Below, in pieces: positions 26,227-34,125 of a stretch of DNA of 64,000 nt. The notes under the pieces were generated by a model. It did not search any database. It was not told the DNA's origin and saw only the letters and a program-made list of their open reading frames with translations. The DNA comes from Nostoc sp. JL33 (GTDB lineage Bacteria; Cyanobacteriota; Cyanobacteriia; Cyanobacteriales; Nostocaceae), in NCBI RefSeq assembly GCF_017114985.1, contig NZ_JABXKP010000007.1, positions 122,618-186,617 of the forward strand, given 5' to 3'. Both the position numbers and the translations under genes were made by a program. Each line of letters begins with the position of its first letter. The first letter of the stretch is position 1.

Positions 26227-27135
26227 TTAATCCCCTATACCTCCCTGAGTGCGTTTGATTCTTTTCATTGCCATTTCTAAACTTAACTGCATCCGTCTAA
26301 AAGCTTTAGCTAAATTACCGATTTCATCATTAGACATCTGCTCAAATTCAACTTCCATATGTCCGGTACTAACTTCTTCGGCTATGCGAGTCATGCGTTT
26401 GAGAGGCATAACAACTTGTCGATTCAAGAAAAAGTTGACTAACAAAATAGTCGCTATAAATATAGTTGATACAATTAGCATAATGAGTAAGGAAGACTGA
26501 TGAGCTTTATTGATCACATTCTTCGCAGGGACTGATATAATTTGAGCGCCGACAATTTCATTCAGCTTCCACCCAAATCCATTTGCTGCACCATAAAGAG
26601 TAATCATACTTTGAGGTGCAACTTCAGGTGTGTTATGACACTTCAGACAGCTTTCTTCCGAAATTGGTAGCGGACGAGCAATATAAAAGATATCCCCACC
26701 AGGAATTGAGCGAAATCCGCTCAATTCTTTCAGGTCTGATTTATTTCTGAACCTTTCTACAATTTCCGTCTCAAAACTGTCAGCCTTATCCCGAAGATTT
26801 GTGGGATTGAGAGTTGCTTCTTTATAAAAGAAATCACGGTAGTCTGTTGTTTTCCGTAAAATCTCAAATACCTCCCGTGCTGAATATGCAGGCACACTTT
26901 GCGGCAAAAACTCAGTTTCCAATTTATCAGCTAGCTCTGGATTCACTTGAGTACTGGTGTATTTACGAACAGAACTCATTGTTTGCATGAGCATCAGAGC
27001 AGTTGAGCTAATATCTTGTTTAGCATTTTCCCTGAGCAGAGAAGAAAGAGCAAATCCACTCAAGCTCAAACCGAATGTCAGAATTACAAGTAGCAGAATT
27101 GTAAACTTTTGTTTCAAATTCAGATTTTTCAGCAT
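26227..27135 (-). CDS. DUF3365 (Tll0287-like) heme-sensor protein with HAMP domain
   Basis: The 302-residue membrane protein has an N-terminal helix (about 10-30), a periplasmic or lumenal sensory domain, a second membrane helix (about 214-236) and a HAMP linker (RQVVMPLKRMTRIAEEVSTG). The sensory domain is DUF3365, with a c-type heme motif CLKCH at residues about 163-167. Tll0287 of Thermosynechococcus is a known heme protein of this fold. No kinase, cyclase or methyl-accepting domain follows the HAMP, so the output partner must be separate. It is convergent with the upstream kinase gene, and they may not be linked. Confidence 0.88.
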   Translation of the reverse strand: MLKNLNLKQKFTILLLVILTFGLSLSGFALSSLLRENAKQDISSTALMLMQTMSSVRKYTSTQVNPELADKLETEFLPQSVPAYSAREVFEILRKTTDYRDFFYKEATLNPTNLRDKADSFETEIVERFRNKSDLKELSGFRSIPGGDIFYIARPLPISEESCLKCHNTPEVAPQSMITLYGAANGFGWKLNEIVGAQIISVPAKNVINKAHQSSLLIMLIVSTIFIATILLVNFFLNRQVVMPLKRMTRIAEEVSTGHMEVEFEQMSNDEIGNLAKAFRRMQLSLEMAMKRIKRTQGGIGD

Positions 27136-27427
27136 AATTTCAGATTACTTACAAGTCAAATTATTATCAGCAAATATGACTAAAGTCATTGTTTACTCTA
27201 GCATGAGCAATTAATTAAATATTTTAGTGTAAAGGTGATAAATTAGCTAAAAATATTAGGGTATACCCAACTTTATATTAGTAATTATTGAGGTTAATGA
27301 AAATGTTCTTTAAGTAACTAAGTTCCAAAAAGCTACAACAGCAAAACAAAATTGAATTTCCAAAAATTCGTATTGGCTGTTCTGATCCCGTGCCAAAATA
27401 AATACCAGGAATTGTCAAATATTACTA
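27136..27427. other. Divergent promoter region
   Basis: About 290 AT-rich bases separate the divergently transcribed DUF3365-HAMP gene and the kinase-WD40 gene. They should carry both promoters. No exact sigma-70 element or known operator was recognised. Confidence 0.45.
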
Positions 27428-29317
27428 ATGGTGTGGAATGCAGGAAAGTCTTTATTCGGTGGACGCTACATTATTGAAAGCCAACTAGGCGAAGGCGGAA
27501 TTGGCATTACTTATCTTGCCAGAAATCAACAAAATCAACTGCGAGTGATTAAAACTCTCAAAGAAGAAATCCTGAATCACCCCGCTTGGATACTCCACCG
27601 AAACAAGTTACGGCAAGACTTCCGGGATGAAGCAGTTCGGCTGGCGGTGTGTCACCATCCTCATATAGTACAGATAGAAACCATCTTCGATGACGGAAAT
27701 TTGCCCTGCATGGTGATGGATTACATCGAAGGCGAAGATTTAGGACAGCGCTTAAGGCGGGTAGGGGTGCTATCAGAAGCAGAAGCGCTGCTGTACATCC
27801 GGCAAATTGGCAAGGCTTTGACCCTAATTCACTCTAAAGGACTGCTGCATCGGGATCTGAAACCACGTAACATTATGATCCGCATTGATAAATTAGAAGC
27901 AGTGCTGATAGATTTTGGCATCGCTAGAGAATTTATTCCCAATATGATCCAAAAGCATACAGTGTATCGCACTCCTGGTTTTGCCCCACCTGAGCAGTAT
28001 GAATCAGAAGCGCCACGAGGCGAATACATTGATATCTATGCCCTAGCTGCTACCTTGTATAATTTGCTCACCGGCGTTATACCGACGAGTGCAGATGATC
28101 GGCGTCACAATATTAATTTAGAACCACCACAATATTTTAATCCTAACATCAGCAACAGGGTCAATCAGGCTATTATGTGCGGAATGGATCTGGAGTCAAC
28201 CTATCGTCCGCAGTCTGTGCAGGAGTGGTTAGATTTATTGGGAACTGAACCTGGGGAGGATGTAACAGCAAAGTCATCTACCCTAGCGATAACGTCTAGA
28301 TTTAAACCATCTCGACCTGTTGTATTAGATCAACAGAACTGGCAATGTGTACAGACCCTAAAAGGTCATTCTAGTATGGTTCATGCGATCGCCATTAGTC
28401 CAGATGGGCAATTTATTGCTAGTGGCAGTAATGACAAGACTATCAAACTTTGGCAACTGCGTACTGGCAAGCTAGTGCGTCAACTGGGTCGTTGGTCTTC
28501 TGGTCATTCCAGTATGGTTCATTCCGTCGCCTTTAGCCCAATCTCCTCAAAGCTTTCTTATCAAGGGGAGTCAGGCAAATCTGCAAGAATCGCAGACCTG
28601 AAGTGGGGGGTTTTAGCTAGCGGTAGTTGGGATAACACAATCAAATTATGGGATGTAAACACAGGCAAAGAAATTCGTACTCTCATTGGTCATGCTAATT
28701 GGGTGAATTCCGTTGCCTTTAGTCCAGATGGCAAGTTTCTGGCTAGTGGCAGTGCTGACTGCACAATTAAAGTGTGGCAGGTACACACAGGCATAGAAAT
28801 CCAAACTATCACAGGTCATTGTGACTCAGTTTCGTCAGTCGCCTACTCTCCGAGAACGCCGACAACGAATAGCAAGGATAGACAACTTCTAGCTAGTGCC
28901 AGTAATGACTACACCATCAAACTGTGGCAAGTATACACAGGCAAGAACATTTGCACACTTACAGGTCATTCCTTCTTCGTCAACTGTATCGCCTTCAGCG
29001 AGGATGGGGAAATTCTCGCCAGTGGCAGTGCTGATAACACGATTAAACTGTGGCATGTAAATACAGGCAGAGAAATTCGTACTCTCATTGGTCATTCTGA
29101 TTCAGTTTGGTCAGTTGCCTTTAGCCAGGATGGGCAATTTCTCGCTAGTGGCAGTTGGGACAACACTATCAAACTCTGGCACGTAGACAGTGGCAGAGAA
29201 ATCAGCACACTTACAGGGCATTCCAATTATGTTAGATGCGTCGCCTTCAGTGCCAATGGACAAATCCTAATTAGCGGTGGTGATGACGACACTATCAAGA
29301 TTTGGCGACGCGGATAA
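27428..29317 (+). CDS. Serine/threonine kinase fused to a seven-bladed WD40 propeller
   Basis: The protein has 629 residues. The kinase domain (about 10-275) has LGEGGIGITYLARN, LLHRDLKPRNIMIR and VLIDFGIAREF. Seven WD40 repeats follow (about 310-629), each with a GH...D...W pattern such as GHANWVNSVAFSPDGKFLAS and ADNTIKLWHVNTGREIRTL. They are enough for one closed propeller that would bind a protein partner. Blade 2 carries an extra loop of about 20 residues. Such fusions are characteristic of filamentous cyanobacteria. The near-identical blade sequences show recent internal duplication. Targets are unknown. Confidence 0.95.
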   Translation: MVWNAGKSLFGGRYIIESQLGEGGIGITYLARNQQNQLRVIKTLKEEILNHPAWILHRNKLRQDFRDEAVRLAVCHHPHIVQIETIFDDGNLPCMVMDYIEGEDLGQRLRRVGVLSEAEALLYIRQIGKALTLIHSKGLLHRDLKPRNIMIRIDKLEAVLIDFGIAREFIPNMIQKHTVYRTPGFAPPEQYESEAPRGEYIDIYALAATLYNLLTGVIPTSADDRRHNINLEPPQYFNPNISNRVNQAIMCGMDLESTYRPQSVQEWLDLLGTEPGEDVTAKSSTLAITSRFKPSRPVVLDQQNWQCVQTLKGHSSMVHAIAISPDGQFIASGSNDKTIKLWQLRTGKLVRQLGRWSSGHSSMVHSVAFSPISSKLSYQGESGKSARIADLKWGVLASGSWDNTIKLWDVNTGKEIRTLIGHANWVNSVAFSPDGKFLASGSADCTIKVWQVHTGIEIQTITGHCDSVSSVAYSPRTPTTNSKDRQLLASASNDYTIKLWQVYTGKNICTLTGHSFFVNCIAFSEDGEILASGSADNTIKLWHVNTGREIRTLIGHSDSVWSVAFSQDGQFLASGSWDNTIKLWHVDSGREISTLTGHSNYVRCVAFSANGQILISGGDDDTIKIWRRG

Positions 29318-29482
29318 TAAATAATTCGTAATTCGTAATGGGCTACGCCCCGCTACGCTAACGTAATTCATAATATTTTTGCTGAGTGTGGTTAGTGACT
29401 TTTAAACCTACAGATAGAAATGCGATCGCTCCAAATTTGTGACAATAATAACGTCAACCGTGATTATTGAACAATAATTTTT
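29318..29482. repeat. Spacer with AATTCGT tandem repeat and a dispersed palindrome
   Basis: AATTCGT units at 29321-29340 are interrupted by GGGCTACGCCCCGCTACGCT (29340-29359), a dispersed repeat of Nostoc type, and then resume with GTAATTCATAAT. The dispersed element therefore seems to have inserted into the tandem repeat. Confidence 0.65.
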
Positions 29483-30376
29483 ATGGGCTTTGGTATTGGT
29501 GATTTATTCTGGATTTTCCTCCTTCTGACTTCTTTGCAACCCCTTTGGCAAAAACGTCAAATAGAATATCGGCGCTTGCGTGCTTTACAACAATTCCAGC
29601 AGGAACGTAAAAGTCGGGTGATTTTGCTGATTCACCGTCAAGAGTCCATTAGCTTCCTGGGAATTCCCATATCTCGCTACATTACTATCGAAGACTCAGA
29701 ACAAATATTGCGAGCAATTCGCCTTACACCCCCAGATGTGCCAATTGACTTAATTTTGCACACTCCTGGTGGTTTGGTTTTGGCTACAGAACAAATCGCC
29801 AGAGCATTAATTCGCCACCAGGCAAAAGTCACAGTCTTTGTACCGCACTACGCCATGAGTGGGGGTACAATGCTGGCGATCGCCTCGGATGAAATTATTA
29901 TGGATGCTAATGCTGTCTTGGGGCCAGTTGATCCCCAACTGGGTAATTACCCCGCAGCGAGTATCCTAAAAGTAGTTGAAGATAAACCCATCAGTGAGAT
30001 TGATGACCAAACTCTAATTATGGCTGACCTCTCACGCAAAGCAATTCAGCAGGTACAGAGGTTTGTACGAACTCTGCTAAAAGACAGTATACCTAAACAA
30101 AAAGTTCTGCCAGAAAATATCGAATCGATTATTGAAGCCTTGACAACTGGGCGCGTCACCCATGACTATCCCATCACTATTGAAGAAGCAACAGAAATGG
30201 GGCTGCCCGTAACCGTCGGACTGCCCCATTCTATTTATGATCTCATGGATCAGTACCCACAGCCACAAGGAGGGCGACCCAGCGTGCAATATATTCCTAT
30301 GCCTTACAATGACCGCCGTCCAACTCTACCTACACCCAAGGGCAGACCCTTAGAAGAACCAAATCAGATGACTTGA
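29483..30376 (+). CDS. SDH-family Clp-fold serine protease
   Basis: The 297-residue protein has an N-terminal membrane helix (FGIGDLFWIFLLLTSLQPLW) and a Clp/crotonase-fold domain. DLILHTPGGLVLATEQIARA and VFVPHYAMSGGTMLAIASDE carry the oxyanion glycines and the candidate catalytic Ser of the SDH proteinase family (related to SppA). GPVDPQLGNYPAASIL is also conserved. It would act at the membrane on peptides or proteins. The C-terminal 40 residues are Pro-rich. It stands alone in its unit. The family is clear, but the substrates are not. Confidence 0.88.
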   Translation: MGFGIGDLFWIFLLLTSLQPLWQKRQIEYRRLRALQQFQQERKSRVILLIHRQESISFLGIPISRYITIEDSEQILRAIRLTPPDVPIDLILHTPGGLVLATEQIARALIRHQAKVTVFVPHYAMSGGTMLAIASDEIIMDANAVLGPVDPQLGNYPAASILKVVEDKPISEIDDQTLIMADLSRKAIQQVQRFVRTLLKDSIPKQKVLPENIESIIEALTTGRVTHDYPITIEEATEMGLPVTVGLPHSIYDLMDQYPQPQGGRPSVQYIPMPYNDRRPTLPTPKGRPLEEPNQMT

Positions 30377-30409
30377 GGCTTTGAGTGAGGTAGGAATTTT
30401 TTGTGGCAA

Positions 30410-31117
30410 CTAGGGTGTAGTTGTTGGTGTAGCTGTTGGTGTAGCTGTTGGTGTACTTGTTGGTGTAGTTGTTGGTGTAGACATCGGTGTAGACGTCGGT
30501 GTAGCTGTTGGTGTTGGTGTTGTAGTTGGTGTAGTTGTTGGTGTAGCCCTTGGTGTTGTAGTTGGTGTAGCCCTTGGTGTAGCCCTTGGTGTAGCCCTTG
30601 GTGTAGCCCTTGGTGTAGTTGTTGGTGTAGCTGTCGGCTGACTGAAGACTGTCTTTGCTTCCTCATTCAGCTTTTGGCGGAGTGCTAAATTAGCAATTCC
30701 AGTTTCTTGCAACTGATATTTCCTCTGATACTCCTTCACCACTGTTTCCGTCTGTGAACCATAAAAATGATCGCGCGGGAGGGGAGGATTTGGCTTCACC
30801 ACTGCATTCAAATTTCTGTGCAGAATTTGAACGATGTTAGCAGCAAACTGTTGGGTTTTTGGCCCTGCTATCCCATCAACTGGTTTTAGCTTATAACCCG
30901 TCTGAAATTCACGAATTGCCTTTTTAGTTTCTTGATCCGTCAAAGGACTATTTGTTACCTTGACGTTATAGCCTAACCCCCGCAATACAGCACGGAATTG
31001 CTGGGGCGTATAGCTACGTTGAGAGGCTGCGAAACCTGTGTCTGCAATTACCACACTAGCAGTTATCAGGCAAGTAACAGCAAAGGTCGCGCTTGATTTT
31101 CCAAACCCACACCACAT
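30410..31117 (-). CDS. Peptidoglycan-binding protein with a Thr-Pro-rich tail
   Basis: The 235-residue protein has a signal peptide (about 1-30, ending DTGFAASQ) and two PG_binding_1-like modules (about 35-95, RAVLRGLGYNVKVTN and AIREFQTGYKLKPVDGIAGP; about 100-155, FYGSQTETVVKEYQRKYQLQ). The last 70 residues are almost only TPTTTPRATP-type repeats, an extended linker with no following domain. It is probably secreted and wall-bound. The repeat DNA may change in copy number by slippage. The gene is convergent with the SDH protease gene, with 33 bases between them. Confidence 0.88.
   Translation of the reverse strand: MWCGFGKSSATFAVTCLITASVVIADTGFAASQRSYTPQQFRAVLRGLGYNVKVTNSPLTDQETKKAIREFQTGYKLKPVDGIAGPKTQQFAANIVQILHRNLNAVVKPNPPLPRDHFYGSQTETVVKEYQRKYQLQETGIANLALRQKLNEEAKTVFSQPTATPTTTPRATPRATPRATPRATPTTTPRATPTTTPTTTPTPTATPTSTPMSTPTTTPTSTPTATPTATPTTTP
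30412..30641. repeat. TTGGTGTAG-type minisatellite coding for a Thr-Pro tail
   Basis: Nine- and twelve-base variants of TTGGTGTAG are repeated about 20 times, with interspersed CCCTTGGTGTAG and GACGTCGGTGTAG units. The period keeps the reading frame of the Thr-Pro repeats on the minus strand. The array reaches the stop codon of that gene. Confidence 0.85.
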
Positions 31118-31340
31118 ACTTAAAACTCCTTTGGATTAAATCAGCAGGATTATAAAGGTTAACAGCTGCATTTTAAGTTTGTTTAATAACTTTTTTCGCG
31201 ATTATTTAATGATTTTTGAATAATTTGTGAATTGTTTTTGTAAAATTCACTTTAAATTACAAAGTTTATTGTATGTCATCCATCCAAAGGAGTATCTTGT
31301 ATTAGCAAAGATAGTTATCATTCTTGAACACTAAATTACA
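31118..31340. other. Upstream region of the peptidoglycan-binding gene
   Basis: AT-rich, with no gene seen. It should hold the minus-strand promoter of the peptidoglycan-binding protein. Confidence 0.45.
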
Positions 31341-31622
31341 GTATGGATGCATAGATGTGCGCCCGTGTCAACTTCAAGCCAGGGCGAATTATGAGGCTGT
31401 TGGTCAATTCAGGATGGGTTAAACTCCCCATCCTTAAAACATTGTTTTGCGTTGGTTTCACGCCCTGCAATAAATTGCGGGCTAATAGCTAAAGTCCTTG
31501 AAACGCACTCAAATTAAAGAAATTAAGATGGATTGAGGCTGATGGGTTAGACCCCGCAATCAATTCGCCAACACGCGCTTTTAAGGTTAAGTTGACACGC
31601 ATGAACAGATATGATCCCCTAC
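31341..31622. mobile_element. 282-bp MITE-like element, family with GTGTCAACTT inner ends
   Basis: The left part has GTATGGA at 31341, then 17 bases, then GTGTCAACTT (31365-31374). The right part, read on the minus strand, has GTAGGGG starting at 31622, then 17 bases, then GTGTCAACTT (inverse at 31589-31598). The same end layout, with the same 17-base spacing on its right side, bounds the element at 51071-51315. The interior is non-coding and rich in small palindromes such as CCCTGCAATAAATTGCGGG. Confidence 0.65.
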
Positions 31623-31729
31623 TGGGGTCTACTAAACTGCAAATTGCTGTAATTTCTTGGAAAAAGCCGAAAATAAATCAAAGAGCTTATATTCAAAATA
31701 TTCCCAGAATGTATAATATCTAACAAAAT

Positions 31730-33178
31730 ATGAAAGACATAAAATCTTCTAAGCAGCGCAATCTTTGGTTTGAAAGATTTATGGCAATTACTGCCACCGT
31801 AAATTTAGGTTTAGTGTTGTTTGATTTAAGTTACGTACCTTGGCGAGATTTTTACTTGCGAAAACTTCCCCAAATTATTAAGATTTATGACCCAATAAAA
31901 GGTATTGAAGCTCATCGAGATACAAAAAGTTATCTAGAAACAGTAGACGCATTAGAAGAACAAGTCAATCAAACAGGGTTACAGTCGTCTCAGGTAAATA
32001 GCAGGCTAATACAAATAAGTCGTCTTAGTAGCGAGATGATTGACAGCAACCCGTTTGCGGGAGTGAATAAGAGTGGTACCCTAGAAAAAATCAAAAGGCG
32101 GATGCGCGATCGCATCGGCAAAGAATCTGCAAAACAGTCCTTTGCCACTTTTTGGAGTCAACCTTACTTATCACAACATGGCTGGATTCAAGAAATTAAT
32201 TTTTTCAACCAAAGCATCCGCCCTTTGATTGCCTCTAACTACTACCGCCAAATCGGGGAAAATGGGGAATTTGTTGATGATTTCTGGATTATTGACTTAC
32301 CTTTTGTGATTTTATTTGGCGTAGAATTGCTGGGGCGTACTTTCTTGCTCAGACGCCAACATCCTGGTTTTAGCTGGTTGGAAGCAGTATTGTGGCGTTG
32401 GTACGATTTATTTTTACTACTGCCATTTTGGCGGGGGTTGCGAATCATACCTGTATTAATTCGCCTCGATCAAGCGCGGTTATTTAATCTGCATCCAGTG
32501 CGAAAGCAAATTAATCAGGGGATTGTCGCCAATTTTGCCGAAGAACTTACAGAAATTGTAGTGGTGAGGGTAATTAATCAGGTTCAAGGTTCAATTCGGC
32601 GGGGTGAGTTAACGCACTGGCTCTCACAACAGGAAAATTTACGTCCCTACATAGATATTAATAATGTGAATGAAGTCGAAGCGATCGCAAGTCTTTTGCT
32701 AAAAACAATTGTCTACCAAGTGCTACCGGAAATTCAACCTGCGATCGTTGCCATTTTGCGCCACAATATCGAAACCGTCTTCCATCAAGTCCCCGTCTAC
32801 CGCAAACTCCAGAACCTCCCTGGCGTGGGACAGGCCCAAACCCACTTAAGCGAACAACTAGCAACCCAAATCACAACTAATCTTTACAAAACTTTAGTTA
32901 GCGCTGTTGAAGACCCTGTTGGCGCAAAACTCACCAGTAAACTCGTAGAAAGCTTCAGCGACGCCTTGGGAGCGCAAATAAAGGAAAAACACGTACTTTC
33001 AGAAATTCAGAGTTTACTTTTTGACTTCTTAGAGGAAATTAAACTCAACTACGTCCAGCGTTTGTCCCAAGAAGACATAGACCAAATTATCGAGCAAACC
33101 AGGCAGCTACGAACACAAGTATCAGTTCCAGCAGTAGTGGATAAAGCCAATACTCTGCCAGAAATACGCCAAGGGTAG
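31730..33178 (+). CDS. Conserved cyanobacterial membrane protein, function unknown
   Basis: The 482-residue protein is not assigned to a named family. Membrane segments are visible near 15-40 (FMAITATVNLGLVLFDLSYV), 190-212 (FVILFGVELLGRTFLL) and 220-250 (WRWYDLFLLLPFWRGLRIIP). The first stretch (YVPWRDFYLRKLPQIIKIYD) looks like a conserved cyanobacterial signature. The C-terminal half (about 255-470) is soluble, long-helical and repetitive, with pieces such as QINQGIVANFAEELTEIVVV and LTSKLVESFSDALGAQIKEK. The middle resembles the voltage-sensor-like part of ion channels only vaguely, and no function is claimed. It stands alone. Confidence 0.75.
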   Translation: MKDIKSSKQRNLWFERFMAITATVNLGLVLFDLSYVPWRDFYLRKLPQIIKIYDPIKGIEAHRDTKSYLETVDALEEQVNQTGLQSSQVNSRLIQISRLSSEMIDSNPFAGVNKSGTLEKIKRRMRDRIGKESAKQSFATFWSQPYLSQHGWIQEINFFNQSIRPLIASNYYRQIGENGEFVDDFWIIDLPFVILFGVELLGRTFLLRRQHPGFSWLEAVLWRWYDLFLLLPFWRGLRIIPVLIRLDQARLFNLHPVRKQINQGIVANFAEELTEIVVVRVINQVQGSIRRGELTHWLSQQENLRPYIDINNVNEVEAIASLLLKTIVYQVLPEIQPAIVAILRHNIETVFHQVPVYRKLQNLPGVGQAQTHLSEQLATQITTNLYKTLVSAVEDPVGAKLTSKLVESFSDALGAQIKEKHVLSEIQSLLFDFLEEIKLNYVQRLSQEDIDQIIEQTRQLRTQVSVPAVVDKANTLPEIRQG

Positions 33179-33426
33179 AAAGAACAGGGGAGTAAGAATT
33201 GAAGAATTTAGATTTGAGACTTCGACTTCTCTTTGAGACGCTACGCGAACCTCAGTCGAACGATTAAAGAATTGAAATTTAATCCAAAATCCAAAATCTA
33301 AAATCCTTGCATTGAATTGCCCTTTTTCGCCAATGCGCGACTATAAAAGAAATGCGCTAAACTCGAATTAGGCGAATCATCATTGGTTCGTCACAAGACT
33401 TCTTGGAAGATATACCTATCGCAGGA
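33179..33426. other. Spacer and leader upstream of rimP
   Basis: Bases 33225-33255 hold a dispersed repeat (GAGACGCTACGCGAACC) and 33270-33305 hold AAAATCCAAAATCTAAAATC units. The rimP operon promoter probably lies at about 33310-33400. No gene was seen. Confidence 0.5.
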
Positions 33427-33450
33427 AGTGGGTCGATGCCCACTTTTTTT
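33427..33450 (+). terminator. Terminator-like hairpin (attenuator) directly before rimP
   Basis: AGTGGG (33427-33432) pairs with CCCACT (33439-33444) across TCGATG and is followed by a run of seven T. It ends 13 bases before the rimP start codon. An intrinsic terminator in the leader of the rimP-nusA operon fits the known autoregulation of nusA operons by attenuation. Whether it is conditional cannot be told from sequence. Confidence 0.75.
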
Positions 33451-33463
33451 ATTGAATTCTCTC

Positions 33464-33925
33464 ATGGCTCATCCTTTAGTTCCACAAATTATTGATTTGG
33501 CGACACCAGTGGCAGAAGAACTGGGATTGGAAGTGGTTGGCGTAGTTTTTCACACTAACCAAAGTCCACCAGTGTTGCGGGTAGACATTCGCAATCCTCA
33601 GCAAGACACCGGGTTGAATGATTGTGAGAAGATGAGCCGTGCTTTAGAAGCCTCCTTAGATACTGCCCAAATCGTTCCAGATGCCTATGTCTTGGAAGTG
33701 TCTAGTCCTGGTATTTCACGGCAACTGGTAACAGACAGGGAGTTTATTTCCTTTAAAGGATTTCCTGTCATCATCTCCACTTCGCCACCCTACGACGGAC
33801 AACAAGAGTGGACTGGTCAGTTGATTCGCCGAGATGAGACAGCACTTTACTTAAACCAAAAAGGTCGTGTAGTCGAAATTCCCCGCTCCTTAATTACTAA
33901 GGTGCAGCTAGACGAGCGCCGATAA
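33464..33925 (+). CDS. rimP: Ribosome maturation factor RimP
   Basis: RimP is needed for maturation of the 30S subunit. The 153-residue protein from ATG at 33464 begins [20 protein letters not shown] and includes the conserved [14 protein letters not shown] and [21 protein letters not shown] longer frame from 33383 would run through the terminator hairpin and is rejected. It is the first gene of the rimP-nusA-ylxR-infB cluster, the standard bacterial arrangement. Confidence 0.95.
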   Translation: MAHPLVPQIIDLATPVAEELGLEVVGVVFHTNQSPPVLRVDIRNPQQDTGLNDCEKMSRALEASLDTAQIVPDAYVLEVSSPGISRQLVTDREFISFKGFPVIISTSPPYDGQQEWTGQLIRRDETALYLNQKGRVVEIPRSLITKVQLDERR

Positions 33926-34125
33926 ACAAAGGGCTAGGGCTTAGGAGTTAGAGATTAGAGTGCGATTCGCTCAAGGCTAGAGGTTAGGGGCTAGAGGTTA
34001 TGGACTAAGGGCTAGAGATTAGGGGCTAGTGTAAAGCTATTCTCTAATCCCTGGCTCTATCTAATGCGTAGTTTTCACTCCCCACTCCCCATTCCCCATT
34101 CCCTGATTTTTAAAGGAGATTGCTT
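33926..34125. repeat. Tandem repeat between rimP and nusA
   Basis: Units of GGGCTAGAGATTAG and close variants are repeated about eight times (33930-34030), followed by CCCCACTCCCCATTCCCC. It is unusual to find such a long low-complexity spacer inside this operon. AAAGGAGA at 34113-34120 is the nusA ribosome-binding site. Confidence 0.7.

Noticed and set aside
30401..30688. Cys/Trp/Ser-rich 95-codon plus-strand frame
   Set aside because: It is the opposite strand of the Thr-Pro repeat array; the composition is a by-product of the repeat.
33383..33463. Longer N-terminus of RimP
   Set aside because: It would translate through the terminator hairpin, and homologues start at the ATG at 33464.
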